This document shows, piece by piece, positions 28,350 to 36,929 of a DNA stretch of 64,000 bases (positions within the stretch are counted from its first letter, which is position 1; every line of letters starts with the position of its first letter). Made by a program: the position numbers and the translations under genes. Under the pieces are notes generated by a model. It was given only the letters and a program-made list of their open reading frames with translations, did no database searches and was not told where the DNA came from. This DNA comes from DATFVJ01 sp963712955 (GTDB lineage: Bacteria; Actinomycetota; Actinomycetes; Streptosporangiales; Streptosporangiaceae): NCBI GenBank assembly GCA_963712955.1, contig CAVQKF010000018.1, positions 62,001 through 126,000 on the forward strand. Reading direction: 5' to 3'.

Positions 28350-30344
28350 GTGAGCGAAGGCGTGCCAAACACCGGCGCTCGGGTCCCTGGCGGGCCCGCA
28401 GGTCGCGGCGAGCGGGGACTGGCCGGGATACCCGGGCGTGGAAGCCACTACAAGTGGGTGGCGCTGTCGAACACGACCGTTGGCATGCTGGCCGCCACGG
28501 TCAACGCCTCGATTGTGATCATCGCGCTTCCCGCGATCTTCCGCGGGATCCACCTGAACCCGCTGACCCCAGGCAACATCAGCTACCTGCTGTGGATGCT
28601 GATGGGCTACCTGCTTGTCTCGGCCGTGCTTGTGGTGACGCTCGGCAGGCTCGGTGACATCTACGGCCGGGTACGCATGTACAACATGGGCTTCGCCCTG
28701 TTCACCGTGGGCGCTCTCGCGCTGCCGTTCGATCCCTACACCGGGCCGGCAGGGGCGCTCTGGCTGATCGGCTGGCGGGTCTTCCAGGCCACAGGCGGCG
28801 CCATGCTGATGGCGAACTCACCGGCGATCCTGACCGACGCGTTCCCCTCCGACCAGCGCGGCATGGCACTCGGAATCAGCCAGGTGGCGGGCATCGCAGG
28901 CTCATTCCTCGGCCTCGTGCTTGGCGGTGTGCTCGCCGCCATCGACTGGCGGCTCGTGTTCGTTGTGTCTGTCCCCGTCGGCCTCTTCGGCACATTCTGG
29001 TCGTACCTGAGCCTGCGCGAGATCGGGATCAGGACCAAGGCGCGTATCGACTGGCTCGGCAACATCACCTTCGCCATCGGCCTGATCGGGCTGCTAGCCG
29101 GCATAACCTATGGCATTCAGCCGTACGGCGGGCACGTCATGGGCTGGACCAACCCGATGGTGCTGACCGGCCTGATCGGCGGGGCCGCGCTGCTCGCCAT
29201 CTTCTGTGTCATAGAAACACGGGTCGCCCAGCCGATGTTCGACCTGAAGCTGCTGCGGATCCGCGCGTTCGCTACCGGCAACGTCGCCACCCTGCTTGCC
29301 TCGATCGCACGCGGGGGCCTGCAGTTCATGCTGATCATATGGCTGCAGGGCATCCGGCTGCCGCTCTACGGCTACGCCTACAAGGACACGCCGCTGTGGT
29401 CGGGCATCTACCTGCTGCCGCTGACGGTCGGCTTCATCGTGTCCGGGCCGTTGTCTGGCTGGCTGTCCGACAGGCACGGTGCGCGCGCATTCGCCTCCGG
29501 CGGGCTGCTCGTCTCCGCTGCCGCGTTCTTCGGCCTGCTGGTCGTTCCCACCGAATTCAGGTATGTGGACTTCGCGGTCCTCATCTTCTTTGCGGGTGCG
29601 GGGATGGGACTGTTCGCGGCGCCGAATACCACCGCGATCATGAACAGCGTGCCTGCCCGTCAGCGGGGCGCCGCCTCGGGGATGCTTGCCACCTTCCAGA
29701 ACTCCGGCTTCGTGCTGTCCATCGGCATCTTCTTCTCCCTGATGATCGCCGGGCTGGCCAGCAGCCTGCCCACGACGATGACCCGGGGTCTTACCGCTCA
29801 GGGGGTGCCGTACACGATCGCGCACAAGATCGGCTCATTGCCACCTGTGGGCAGCCTGTTCGCCGCGTTCCTCGGCTTCAACCCGGTCAGGGAACTGCTC
29901 GGGCCCACCGGGGTGCTGAACCACCTTCCGCCGGGCCACGCCGCCCTGCTGACGGGCAAGACGTTCTTCCCGCAGCTCATCGCGCAGCCCTTCCATCACG
30001 GCCTGGTGATCGTCTTCAGCATGGCGATAGCCGTCCTGGTGATCGCCGCCGCGGCGTCGCTGCTGCGGGGCGGCCGGTACGTGAACGAAGACAAGACAGC
30101 GGTCACGCCAGGCGCCGCGGATGCTTCCAGCACCACCGACCCACACGCCGCAGCCAGTGCGGTCGGCACTGTGGGCACCGTGGGCACCGCCGGCGCTGGG
30201 AACCCCGTCGGGACTGTGGACACCGTGGGCACCGCCGACGCTGGGAACCCTGTCGGCACTGTGGACACCGTGGGCACTGTGGGCACTGGGAGCCCGGATG
30301 GCATTGCCGGCACGGCAAATGAACGCACCAGGACCGCACCGTGA
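28350..30344 (+). CDS. MFS transporter, DHA2 (14-helix) family
   Basis: 664 residues with 14 predicted helices between about 35 and 580. MFS motif A is seen as GRLGDIYGRVRM, and the helix-5 Gly-rich motif as GIAGSFLGLVLGG. DHA2 members export drugs or other small molecules with protons. A large outer loop lies before the last helix. The C-terminal 80 residues are a low-complexity tail with VGTVDTVGT repeats. GTG start at 28350 with GAAGG upstream. No regulator is adjacent. Confidence 0.9.
   Translation: MSEGVPNTGARVPGGPAGRGERGLAGIPGRGSHYKWVALSNTTVGMLAATVNASIVIIALPAIFRGIHLNPLTPGNISYLLWMLMGYLLVSAVLVVTLGRLGDIYGRVRMYNMGFALFTVGALALPFDPYTGPAGALWLIGWRVFQATGGAMLMANSPAILTDAFPSDQRGMALGISQVAGIAGSFLGLVLGGVLAAIDWRLVFVVSVPVGLFGTFWSYLSLREIGIRTKARIDWLGNITFAIGLIGLLAGITYGIQPYGGHVMGWTNPMVLTGLIGGAALLAIFCVIETRVAQPMFDLKLLRIRAFATGNVATLLASIARGGLQFMLIIWLQGIRLPLYGYAYKDTPLWSGIYLLPLTVGFIVSGPLSGWLSDRHGARAFASGGLLVSAAAFFGLLVVPTEFRYVDFAVLIFFAGAGMGLFAAPNTTAIMNSVPARQRGAASGMLATFQNSGFVLSIGIFFSLMIAGLASSLPTTMTRGLTAQGVPYTIAHKIGSLPPVGSLFAAFLGFNPVRELLGPTGVLNHLPPGHAALLTGKTFFPQLIAQPFHHGLVIVFSMAIAVLVIAAAASLLRGGRYVNEDKTAVTPGAADASSTTDPHAAASAVGTVGTVGTAGAGNPVGTVDTVGTADAGNPVGTVDTVGTVGTGSPDGIAGTANERTRTAP
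30160..30290. repeat. In-frame repeats in the MFS tail
   Basis: Short tandem units of gtgggcaccgtgggcactg type plus two longer copies of a gctgggaaccctgtcgg block, encoding VGTVGTA and GNPVGTVDT at the cytoplasmic C-terminus. Confidence 0.8.
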
Positions 30345-30594
30345 TCAGCGCCTGAAGCCGTATCGCCGCCGCATCGCGGACCCGACCCGGTCCGCGTGCG
30401 GCCACGCGCCACCCTCCCGGGCCGTGGATGTGACTCTCTGTCCCTTTTAGGGCCAGCTGCGCTTCCCCCGGACCCCCATCCTTATCCCACAGCCCACCCA
30501 GGCGGCGCCGACGCTCCGCGCGGCGCGACCAGGCACAGCAAGCCGACGGCACAGCAGGAAACAGCAAGCACAACCAGCGACAGCAAAGCAACAG

Positions 30595-30659
30595 ACGGGC
30601 GGGGCTGGATGGGACAACCGCACCGACACTGACCGCGATCACAGGTGCGTACCGGCGGC
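30595..30659 (+). pseudogene. 65-bp exact copy of part of the XRE/TPR gene
   Basis: These 65 bases are identical to 32916-32980, which code for RAGLDGTTAPTLTAITGAYR in the XRE/TPR gene, in the same orientation. The remaining 30345-30819 gap holds no whole gene; after the copy an open stretch reads DWRIARERDGLVLLVRRGT before a stop, possibly the tail of another lost gene. Confidence 0.85.
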
Positions 30660-30819
30660 GACTGGCGCATCGCGCGCGAGCGTGACGGCCTGGTCCTGCT
30701 CGTGCGGCGTGGCACCGCGGCGTGACGGCGGGGACCGGTTGCGGCCGGTGGCGGGGGGCGCGGATTCGATGCCGTCGTCTTCCCGCGCCGAAAGCCGACC
30801 TGCTGTGCAATGCGGCGGG

Positions 30820-31125
30820 TCAGCCCGCAGCGCTCAGCGGGCGTATGTCATCGAGCGCAGCGCCGAGCCGGTCCTTCTCGACTTCAAGGTCGTAGCGGGC
30901 TTGCAGGTTCATCCAGAACCGCTCGGAGGTGCCGAAGTAGCGGGCAAGCCGTAGCGCGGTGTCGGCGGTGATACGGCGCTGGCCGTGGACGATCTCGTTG
31001 ATCCGCCGGGCCGGGACGCCCAGTTCCTTGGCCACTTGGTACTGGCTCACGGCAAGAGGCCCCAGGAACTCCTCGAGCAGGATCTCGCCCGGGTGTACCG
31101 GTGACATGATCGTGTCTGCCGTCAC
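30820..31125 (-). CDS. higA: HigA-type antitoxin
   Basis: 101 residues. The sequence SPVHPGEILLEEFLGPLAVS followed by an XRE HTH (QYQVAKELGVPARRINEIVH) and TALRLARYFGTSERFWMNLQ is typical of HigA/VapI antitoxins, which neutralise HigB and repress their own promoter. The GTG at 31125 has AAGGAGGAGG upstream; an ATG at 31107 is the alternative. It starts 9 bp after higB, in the toxin-first order usual for this family. Confidence 0.95.
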   Translation of the reverse strand: MTADTIMSPVHPGEILLEEFLGPLAVSQYQVAKELGVPARRINEIVHGQRRITADTALRLARYFGTSERFWMNLQARYDLEVEKDRLGAALDDIRPLSAAG

Positions 31126-32080
31126 GCCTCCTCCTTAGTGATAGTCGACGATCTCGACGTCCTCTGGTCCCGCGTCGGACCAGTGGAAGCAGATCCGCCA
31201 TTGCCGATTGATCCTGATGCTGTACTGTCCTGCGCGGTCCCCGGCCAGCTTCTCCAGCCGGTTGCCGGGCGGCACGCGCAGGTCCGCCAAGATCTCCGCC
31301 GCATCCAGCATCGCCAGCTTGCGCCAGGCAGCTCGTTGTGTTGTTGTGTCCAGTCTCCTCGATCGCCGCCGGTGCCAGATGGCTTCGGTGTCCTTGTCCC
31401 CGAAGGATCGCAGCACACGCCTCATGATAACGCGACGCGTTATTAACGAGCTGGTCATCACCAGGTGGCATGGCTGAGACGAAACCGGACCTTTCCGGGC
31501 GCGCGGCAGTTGCCCTGTGGGGACGGACCCTCGCTGCGGATGTGGTGTTATGCGTGGTTTGGGGCGTGAACGTCAGCAGGGCTGGTGCCGTGATCGCTGG
31601 GCTAGCTAGCGCGTCTTCGTCGTGATCTCCCGCTGCGGACCCGTTTGAAGTGCTCACTTCGGCCCACAGCACCGCCGCGCCGTCGGCCGAGCCCTGATGC
31701 CCGAACCGGTCGGCCAGCCCAGCCACAACCGCGAGCCCACACGCGTACGCCACCGCATCCGCGCCATCCCCGTCGAGCGGACCGGCAGGCCACCACCCGC
31801 TGCTGCACATAGCGACCTCCACTCGCAGCCGTCCCGGCCCGCTCCGCGCCGTCACCGTGAACATTCCGCCTGCCGACCCGCGAACGGCACACGACGCCAA
31901 CTCCGACGCGATCAGCTCCAGCTCACCCGGCGTCCCGCCACACCCGGCCACAGCGCGCACATAGGCGCGCACCGCCGGCACCGCTGCCGGGGCGGCAGGC
32001 AACACCGCGTGATACTCGGCCTCGCCCGACGCCGCATCGCCAGTCCCGCCCAGTAAACGCTCGTCCACGGAGGTGCTCAT
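30884..32080 (-). CDS. HATPase_c-like protein with lost stop, running through higBA
   Basis: The first 142 residues (31655-32080) match the anti-sigma-factor-type ATP-binding family that is usually about 140 residues: LPAAPAAVPAVRAYVRAVAG, the N-box region, and AYACGLAVVAGLADRFG ending at LWAEV. The N-box reads SELASCAV where the family has an Asn for Mg-ATP binding, so nucleotide binding is doubtful. No stop follows; the frame stays open for 256 further residues across higB and higA in another frame. That tail is probably not meaningful. The ATG at 32080 overlaps the preceding 91-residue gene (ATGA). Confidence 0.5.
   Translation of the reverse strand: MSTSVDERLLGGTGDAASGEAEYHAVLPAAPAAVPAVRAYVRAVAGCGGTPGELELIASELASCAVRGSAGGMFTVTARSGPGRLRVEVAMCSSGWWPAGPLDGDGADAVAYACGLAVVAGLADRFGHQGSADGAAVLWAEVSTSNGSAAGDHDEDALASPAITAPALLTFTPQTTHNTTSAARVRPHRATAARPERSGFVSAMPPGDDQLVNNASRYHEACAAILRGQGHRSHLAPAAIEETGHNNTTSCLAQAGDAGCGGDLGGPARAARQPAGEAGRGPRRTVQHQDQSAMADLLPLVRRGTRGRRDRRLSLRRRRDGRHDHVTGTPGRDPARGVPGASCREPVPSGQGTGRPGPADQRDRPRPAPYHRRHRATACPLLRHLRAVLDEPASPLRP
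31135..31425 (-). CDS. higB: HigB/RelE-type toxin
   Basis: 96 residues. RSFGDKDTEAIW at the start and GQYSIRINRQWRICFHW near the end are HigB hallmarks (ribosome-dependent mRNA interferase). The ATG at 31425 is immediately next to a perfect palindrome (31427-31443), so expression is probably autoregulated by HigA. Its frame differs from the long ATPase-like ORF that overlaps it on the same strand. Confidence 0.95.
   Translation of the reverse strand: MRRVLRSFGDKDTEAIWHRRRSRRLDTTTQRAAWRKLAMLDAAEILADLRVPPGNRLEKLAGDRAGQYSIRINRQWRICFHWSDAGPEDVEIVDYH
31427..31443. promoter_or_regulatory. Palindromic operator of higBA
   Basis: Arms ataacgcg and cgcgttat around a single a form a perfect 17-bp inverted repeat one base before the higB start codon. 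It is the likely HigA binding site. Confidence 0.75.
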
Positions 32081-32352
32081 TGCCCGGTTCCCACGGCCCG
32101 CAGCACCCGCATGACGATCTCGGCCGCTGCGGCGACGTCGGAAAGCGGCGCTATCCGCTCGGCCCATCCCCACCAATAGCATCCGTCGCCAGCGTAGATG
32201 TTCTCCGTCAGCACCCCCGCATGGCGGTTCCGCACATGCAGGTAAGGACGCCTGCCCGGCGGCGCGACAAGCCGCGCCTCATAGTCACTGCCGTTTACCG
32301 CAGCGGCGAGCTTGTCCAGGTCACGCTCGGCCGGGTCGTCCCATTCAGCCAT
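32077..32352 (-). CDS. Small hypothetical protein coupled to the ATPase-like gene
   Basis: 91 residues, with RPYLHVRNRHAGVLTENIYA and CYWWGWAERIAPL as its most striking parts. Proteins of this kind are found next to HATPase-like and XRE genes in actinomycetes. A GTG one codon before the ATG at 32352 is the alternative start. The stop overlaps the next start by four bases. It is divergent from the XRE/TPR gene. Function unknown. Confidence 0.7.
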   Translation of the reverse strand: MAEWDDPAERDLDKLAAAVNGSDYEARLVAPPGRRPYLHVRNRHAGVLTENIYAGDGCYWWGWAERIAPLSDVAAAAEIVMRVLRAVGTGQ

Positions 32353-32562
32353 CACAAAGCTCCCGCGTCGGCTCCGGGTGGATCGTTCGACGTCGCCGTC
32401 CCGTGCGGCCGGGCACTCGCCCCAGCCGAATACGGAACGCTGTCATGGCCTTTCATGCTGGCCCCAGCCAGCCCCCTGCCCGATGGCGTAACCGGATCAG
32501 GACTAGCCCCATGCGCCAGAGGAATTTCTGCAGGACCCCGGGTGGCGGCTTACCCTACGGTC

Positions 32563-33834
32563 ATGAACGGGACTCACCCCAGGCTGCCGCCGGAATTCTG
32601 GTCCCGGCCAGATATTGCCTCCGCGCTGGCATCGTGTGACGTGCGTGCCCTGATGGAGGCTATCCGGCTGGCGCAGGGATGGACCCAGAGCGAGCTAGCG
32701 GCCGTGCTCGGCTACTCGCAGACGTGGGCCTCGCGGGTCCTGCGCGGTGAGCAGGCCCTCACCATTGACCAGGTCCGCGAGGTCGGCGCGCGCCTCGGCG
32801 TCCCGCTGCACCAGCTGCGGTTTGGTGAGCGCGGAGGGAGGGAGAATCCGACGAAACGACGAGAGTTCGGCAAAGCGGTGGCCCTGGCGGGCCTTGCCGC
32901 GCTCCCGGCGCCGCAACGGGCGGGGCTGGATGGGACAACCGCACCGACACTGACCGCGATCACAGGTGCGTACCGGCGGCTGGAGGCAGGCACGCCGGCG
33001 CACGAACTGGCCAGCGCAGCCGAGGCACATGTGAAAGTTGGCGTCGGGGCGCTGCGGCGTGACCGCCGTTCCCCCTACACGCCGGACGTCGCCGCCGCCG
33101 TCAGCGAAGCGGCTGGCTTCGCCGCCTGGCTGCGGATGGACATGAACGACCTCGGCTCGGCCCGTGGCTACTACCGCACCGCGATCGATCAGGCCCGCCA
33201 CGCCGCTCATCCGCTGCTCGCGGCCTACATGCTCGGCAGCCTCGCCTCCTTCGAGATCGAGGCAGGTGACCCCGACACAGCCCTGGACCTCACCGGCCAA
33301 GCCGCCCGCCAGTTGGGGGAACGCGCCCATCCAACCGCCCGCGCCTGGCTCAACGCCGTCCGCGCGGTCGGCTACGCCGCGCGTGGCGATGCCGCACGCG
33401 GCGACCCCGACGCGGCCGACCGGGCACTGGCGGCGGCCGAGCGCTGCGCCGCCGGTGCTGATACCTCCGCGCCGCCCTGGCCATGGGTGTTCCCCTTCGA
33501 CGCCGCCAAGCTCGCGGGCTACCGCGCGCTTGTGGCCGTCCGGCTGCGGCGCCCTGCCCAGGCCGCGACCGCCTTCGCGCACTCCCTGACCGCCGTCACC
33601 CCGGCGCCTAAACAAGCCGCCGTGCTCGGCCTCGAACTAGCCGAACTCCGCCGGCAGCAAGGCGAAATAAACGAAGCAGTCACGCTCGCATCCCAAGCCC
33701 TGGCCACCGGCCGCACACACGCGTCCGAACGCGTTATCGCCAAAGCCCGCCAATTCCACCGCGCCTGCACCGCCCACCCGGCCGCAGCACTGCGCGCCCT
33801 CGACCAGCAGCTACGCGAAACAACGCCACAGTGA
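32563..33834 (+). CDS. XRE-family regulator with TPR-like helical domain
   Basis: 423 residues. HTH at about residues 25-80 (WTQSELAAVLGYSQTWASRV), then a Lys/Arg linker and a long helical-repeat domain with TPR-like pairs (LAAYMLGSLASFEIEAGDPD; VLGLELAELRRQQGEINEAV). Such proteins are common actinomycete regulators of development or of small accessory genes. The ATG at 32563 gives MNGTHPRLPPEFW. Its stop overlaps the SLOG gene start (GTGA). Part of it (32916-32980) is duplicated at 30595. Confidence 0.85.
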   Translation: MNGTHPRLPPEFWSRPDIASALASCDVRALMEAIRLAQGWTQSELAAVLGYSQTWASRVLRGEQALTIDQVREVGARLGVPLHQLRFGERGGRENPTKRREFGKAVALAGLAALPAPQRAGLDGTTAPTLTAITGAYRRLEAGTPAHELASAAEAHVKVGVGALRRDRRSPYTPDVAAAVSEAAGFAAWLRMDMNDLGSARGYYRTAIDQARHAAHPLLAAYMLGSLASFEIEAGDPDTALDLTGQAARQLGERAHPTARAWLNAVRAVGYAARGDAARGDPDAADRALAAAERCAAGADTSAPPWPWVFPFDAAKLAGYRALVAVRLRRPAQAATAFAHSLTAVTPAPKQAAVLGLELAELRRQQGEINEAVTLASQALATGRTHASERVIAKARQFHRACTAHPAAALRALDQQLRETTPQ

Positions 33835-34310
33835 CCCGGATCGCCTTCACCGGCCACCGCGGCCTGCCCGAACCAACCCAACGGCTCATCGACACGGCTA
33901 TCCGCGACCACCTGTCCCACCACGCCGCCGGCCTCGTCGGCCTGTCATGCCTCGCCGACGGCGCCGACCAGATCTTCGCGCGGGCCGTCCTTGACATCGG
34001 TGGCAACCTCGAAGCGATCGTGCCCGCACAGCGCTACCGCGACGAGCTACCCGAAGCGGCACACCCGGAATATGACGCCCTCCTCGCGCAGGTCGCAGCC
34101 GTGCACCCGCTCCCATTCACCGACTCAACCTCCGAGGCGCACATGCGCGGCAGCGAACGCATGCTCGACCTCGCCGACGAACTCCTCGCCGTCTGGGACG
34201 GCCAACCAGCACGAGGCTACGGCGGAACTGCCGACGTGATCGACGCCGCCCGCAAACGCGCGATGACCGTCCACGTCATCTGGCCACCCGGCGCCACCAG
34301 AGACGGCTAA
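33831..34310 (+). CDS. SLOG-fold nucleotide-binding-like protein
   Basis: 159 residues. It opens with RIAFTGHRGLPE, the GHR motif of the SLOG/DprA-like Rossmann fold, with GLSCLADGADQIFA as the second conserved block and a C-terminal GYGGTADVIDAARK. SLOG proteins bind nucleotides or derivatives and often occur in conflict systems. It is translationally coupled to the XRE/TPR gene, so the pair probably works together. Confidence 0.8.
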   Translation: MTRIAFTGHRGLPEPTQRLIDTAIRDHLSHHAAGLVGLSCLADGADQIFARAVLDIGGNLEAIVPAQRYRDELPEAAHPEYDALLAQVAAVHPLPFTDSTSEAHMRGSERMLDLADELLAVWDGQPARGYGGTADVIDAARKRAMTVHVIWPPGATRDG

Positions 34311-34430
34311 ACTCCCCGGCACCCGTGATCACGCTGCGCACAAGGGCCGGGGTGGGGCCGGACTTTACCACCACCCGCACCCTCGGCGCTGTGCTCCACA
34401 CTGCCGCCCGCGCTGGCGGCGCTGACCGAC

Positions 34431-34764
34431 GTGCTGCCAGCGGATGCCAAGCCCGGCCAGACCAGCCGGCCGTTGATCGTGTTCGACCGGGGGGCCGCGT
34501 TCCCCTCCACCTTCGCCGAGGTGGACGCGGCCGGGTACGACTGGCTGACCTGGCGGCGCGCCCCCCCGCAGGCCACCGCTCACCTGCCGATCCTGCAGAC
34601 CATCACCCTGCGCGGGCACCGCGAGCGCCAGGTCGCCTGGACCGACGAGCTGACCACGTTGAAGGACTACGACCAACCGGTCCGGCAGCTGACCCTGTTC
34701 GAGCACGGGAAGATGGCCGCCCAGGCGATCACCGGCCGGCTGCCGCTTGTAAGCGATCCGCGAG
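34431..34764 (+). pseudogene. Transposase fragment
   Basis: The reading PLIVFDRGAAFPSTFAEV, then AAGYDWLTWRR, is the central part of a DDE-type transposase, with QLTLFEHGKMAAQ after it. Start and end of the gene are missing. It runs into an oppositely oriented transposase piece at about 34764. Confidence 0.65.
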
Positions 34765-34982
34765 GTGCGGACCGGCCCGTACACCATCATCCGCAGCCCG
34801 GTCGCGGTGGAGGTCGCCAGGCCCGGCACCGGCGTCACCTGCTGGCCCGCGGCATCGGCGCGCACCCGGTCCAGGCCGACCAGGAAATCCTCCCCGGCCA
34901 GCTGCGCCGCGGCCATCCCGGTCAGCACCTGCCCGCCGGTGAACCCCCGCCGACGCGCCTTGACCGGCCCCATCCCCCTCAT
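34755..34982 (-). pseudogene. N-terminal transposase-like fragment, opposite strand
   Basis: On the minus strand VKARRRGFTGGQVLTGMAAA, then QLAGEDFLVGLDRVRADAAG, looks like the start of an IS transposase (IS1380/IS4-like by memory of such N-termini). It breaks off after about 70 residues at the junction with the plus-strand fragment, so the element has been rearranged. Confidence 0.5.
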
Positions 34983-34999
34983 CGAGTGCCTCGATCAGG

Positions 35000-35532
35000 G
35001 CGAGCCTGCCGCACAGCTCGGTCTGGGAGCTGGCCTATCGCCTGGCTGGCGGTGCGCCGGATGCGGCGTGGTGGCGGGAATCCCACGAACGCATTCTCGC
35101 CCGGGCCCGCGCCCTCACCTGGCCGTCTCGCCTGGTCGATCTGGAGTCGCAAGCCTGCCAGATCGTGGGCGACGAATTCTACGATCGCCTTCAGTCGCCG
35201 GAGACCGGTCTTCATCCAGCCCAGTGGCTGCGCGCCCTCGCAGAGGAGACCGGGGCGGCGCTGCGCGCGGAGATCGCCCAGGGTGCTGACGACTGGCAGA
35301 AGCTCTGGGCGCTGCTGTGCGGGCTGGCTCTGACGGCGCCCCGGACGCCCGCCGAGGCGGTGAGCGAGACTGCCCTGAGCGCCCGCGAGATGTTCCCGGC
35401 ATCAAGGATCCCTATGAGACCACGCTGGCTGAAGCAGGCAAGGTCGCCAAGCTGCTGGCGAAACGTGGGCTGGAGCCCGGTGCCGACCGCCCGGCCGCCC
35501 GACAGCCGCGGACCCGGTCGGGTGGGCGGGTA
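35000..35532 (+). pseudogene. Frameshifted hypothetical gene remnant
   Basis: One frame reads AWWRESHERILARARALTW, then QLRALAEE-like helical text up to SAREMFP at about 35397; the neighbouring frame continues with KDPYETTLAEAGKVAKLLAK and ends near 35532. The smooth continuation shows a single-base frameshift at about 35398. The 5' end is lost at the transposase junction. Product unknown. Confidence 0.55.
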
Positions 35533-35533
35533 G

Positions 35534-35785
35534 TTACGCCGTTGACGCGACGTTGATTATGTAGACAGCTGATGCGCGATCATCAACCTCATACAAGATC
35601 CGTATGCCCGCAAGATGCAGGCGGTAGATCCCGCTGTCTCCCCATGCGACCGCTGCATCTGGACGCGGTTGATCTGCCAGCGCCGACATCACCTGCCTGA
35701 TCTGGGCGAAAGCATCCTTGTCTTCCGAGCGGATGCGGGCCAGCGCCCGGATCGCCGTCTCCTGCACGATGACGGTGAGGCTCAT
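35534..35785 (-). CDS. RelE/ParE-superfamily toxin
   Basis: 83 residues: TVIVQETAIRALARIRSEDK, then GIYRLHLAGIRILYEVDD and the closing strand YIINV, the compact RelE/ParE fold. Its ATG overlaps the stop of the antitoxin gene by four bases. RelE members cut mRNA on the ribosome; ParE members poison gyrase; the sequence alone does not decide which. Confidence 0.9.
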   Translation of the reverse strand: MSLTVIVQETAIRALARIRSEDKDAFAQIRQVMSALADQPRPDAAVAWGDSGIYRLHLAGIRILYEVDDRASAVYIINVASTA

Positions 35786-36045
35786 CGCCCGTTGTCGGCG
35801 TCAATCCGGTCTAGGGCTGCATCCAGGTCGGCCAGCCGGATACCCTCGCGGCCGGCCAGTTTGTCGGCGTAATGCGCAGCCAGCGCGGCGCGATCTTCCA
35901 GATCAGCCAGGTCATCTATGTTGACGATGGCGACGGTGGGCTTACCGTGTTCGGTAATCGGGACCGGACGGTGCGTGTGCTTGGCGCGCGCAACCAGCTC
36001 TCCAAGGTGGGCGCGCGCTTCAGTCAGGCTATACGGATCAGACAT
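35782..36045 (-). CDS. Phd/YefM-type antitoxin
   Basis: 87 residues. YSLTEARAHLGELVARAK and PVPITEHGKPTVAIVNIDDL form the Phd/YefM DNA-binding half; the acidic C-terminal helix (GIRLADLDAALDRIDAD) would bind the toxin. Start ATG 36045, one base from a perfect 22-bp palindrome. Confidence 0.95.
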   Translation of the reverse strand: MSDPYSLTEARAHLGELVARAKHTHRPVPITEHGKPTVAIVNIDDLADLEDRAALAAHYADKLAGREGIRLADLDAALDRIDADNGR

Positions 36046-36046
36046 A

Positions 36047-36068
36047 CTGCAAAGTGTACACTTTGCAG
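36047..36068. promoter_or_regulatory. Perfect 22-bp palindrome before the antitoxin
   Basis: The left arm ctgcaaagtgt is followed directly by its exact reverse complement. Placed one base upstream of the antitoxin ATG, it is the likely autorepression site of the Phd/YefM protein. Confidence 0.8.
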
Positions 36069-36480
36069 GGAGTAGCTGTCATGACCACCACTCTTACCCG
36101 TAACCCGATCATGCGCGCTGCTCGACCGCCTTCTTCGGGGCCCACACGCTGCGCATCTGCGAACAGGACCAGTTTGCCAAGCGCTTCACCGAGTGACGTG
36201 GGTTCGCTTCCGGCACTGACAAGGTCATGCCGAGGTCGACGGGCAGGCTGCTGGAACGCCCTCTCGGAGTCTTTGTTCCGCTAGCCCGAGTTTCCGATGA
36301 TCATGGTGTGGACTGGACTGTTTCCGCTGGTCAGCTATGGTGCCAGGCCTGGTTTTCGCGTATTACCCATGTCAGCGCCTAGGGGCGTAGCGGGCCAGGC
36401 CGAACATGCCGGTGAGCCTGTCCTGGACCGGGCTGGTTTCGGTGAGCATGCGGTGAGCTCTGGGCCGGCCGCGGCCGGCT
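36069..36480. other. Gene-poor stretch with a C-terminal peptide remnant
   Basis: No intact gene. On the plus strand about 36130-36200 reads AFFGAHTLRICEQDQFAKRF then FTE and a stop, which looks like the tail of a lost gene that I cannot name. The rest shows no coding pattern. Confidence 0.4.
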
Positions 36481-36481
36481 T

Positions 36482-36880
36482 GGTAGACCCACCTACTCGG
36501 GCGGCATGATCCGCCGGCTCGAACTCGCCCAGGCGCTCGTCAACGCGCCGCGGCTGCTCGTGCTCGACGAGCCGACCGTCGGGCTCGACCCCATCGCCCG
36601 CACCGACGTGTGGGACCACATCGCCAGGCTGCGCCAGCGGGCCGACATGACGGTGCTCGTGACAACGCACTACATGGACGAAGCGGATGACTACTGCGAT
36701 CGGGTCGCGCTCATGCACCACGCCACCATTCGCGCCATTGACAGCCCGGCGAGCCTCAAGGCGGCACTCGGCGAAGGCGCCACCTCGACGACGTGTTCCG
36801 CCACTGCAGTGGCGCAGCGCTCGTGAACAGCACAGACGGCGCAGAGGACCCAGAAAAGGGAGGGATCCGTGACGTCCGCC
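36482..36880 (+). pseudogene. ABC exporter ATPase (DrrA-type), 5'-truncated and frameshifted
   Basis: The fragment starts in the ABC signature (TYSGGMIRRLELAQAL) and keeps Walker B (LLVLDEPTVGLDP), the D-loop and the switch His (LVTTHYMDEAD). The Walker A half is missing. Near 36783 one base is lost: the frame switches and LDDVFRH, the normal continuation, appears in another frame. So this is not functional. Confidence 0.8.
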
Positions 36881-36929
36881 GCGCCCGGCGCACCGCACGC
36901 CGCCACGGCTGAGACAGGCGGCACACTGC

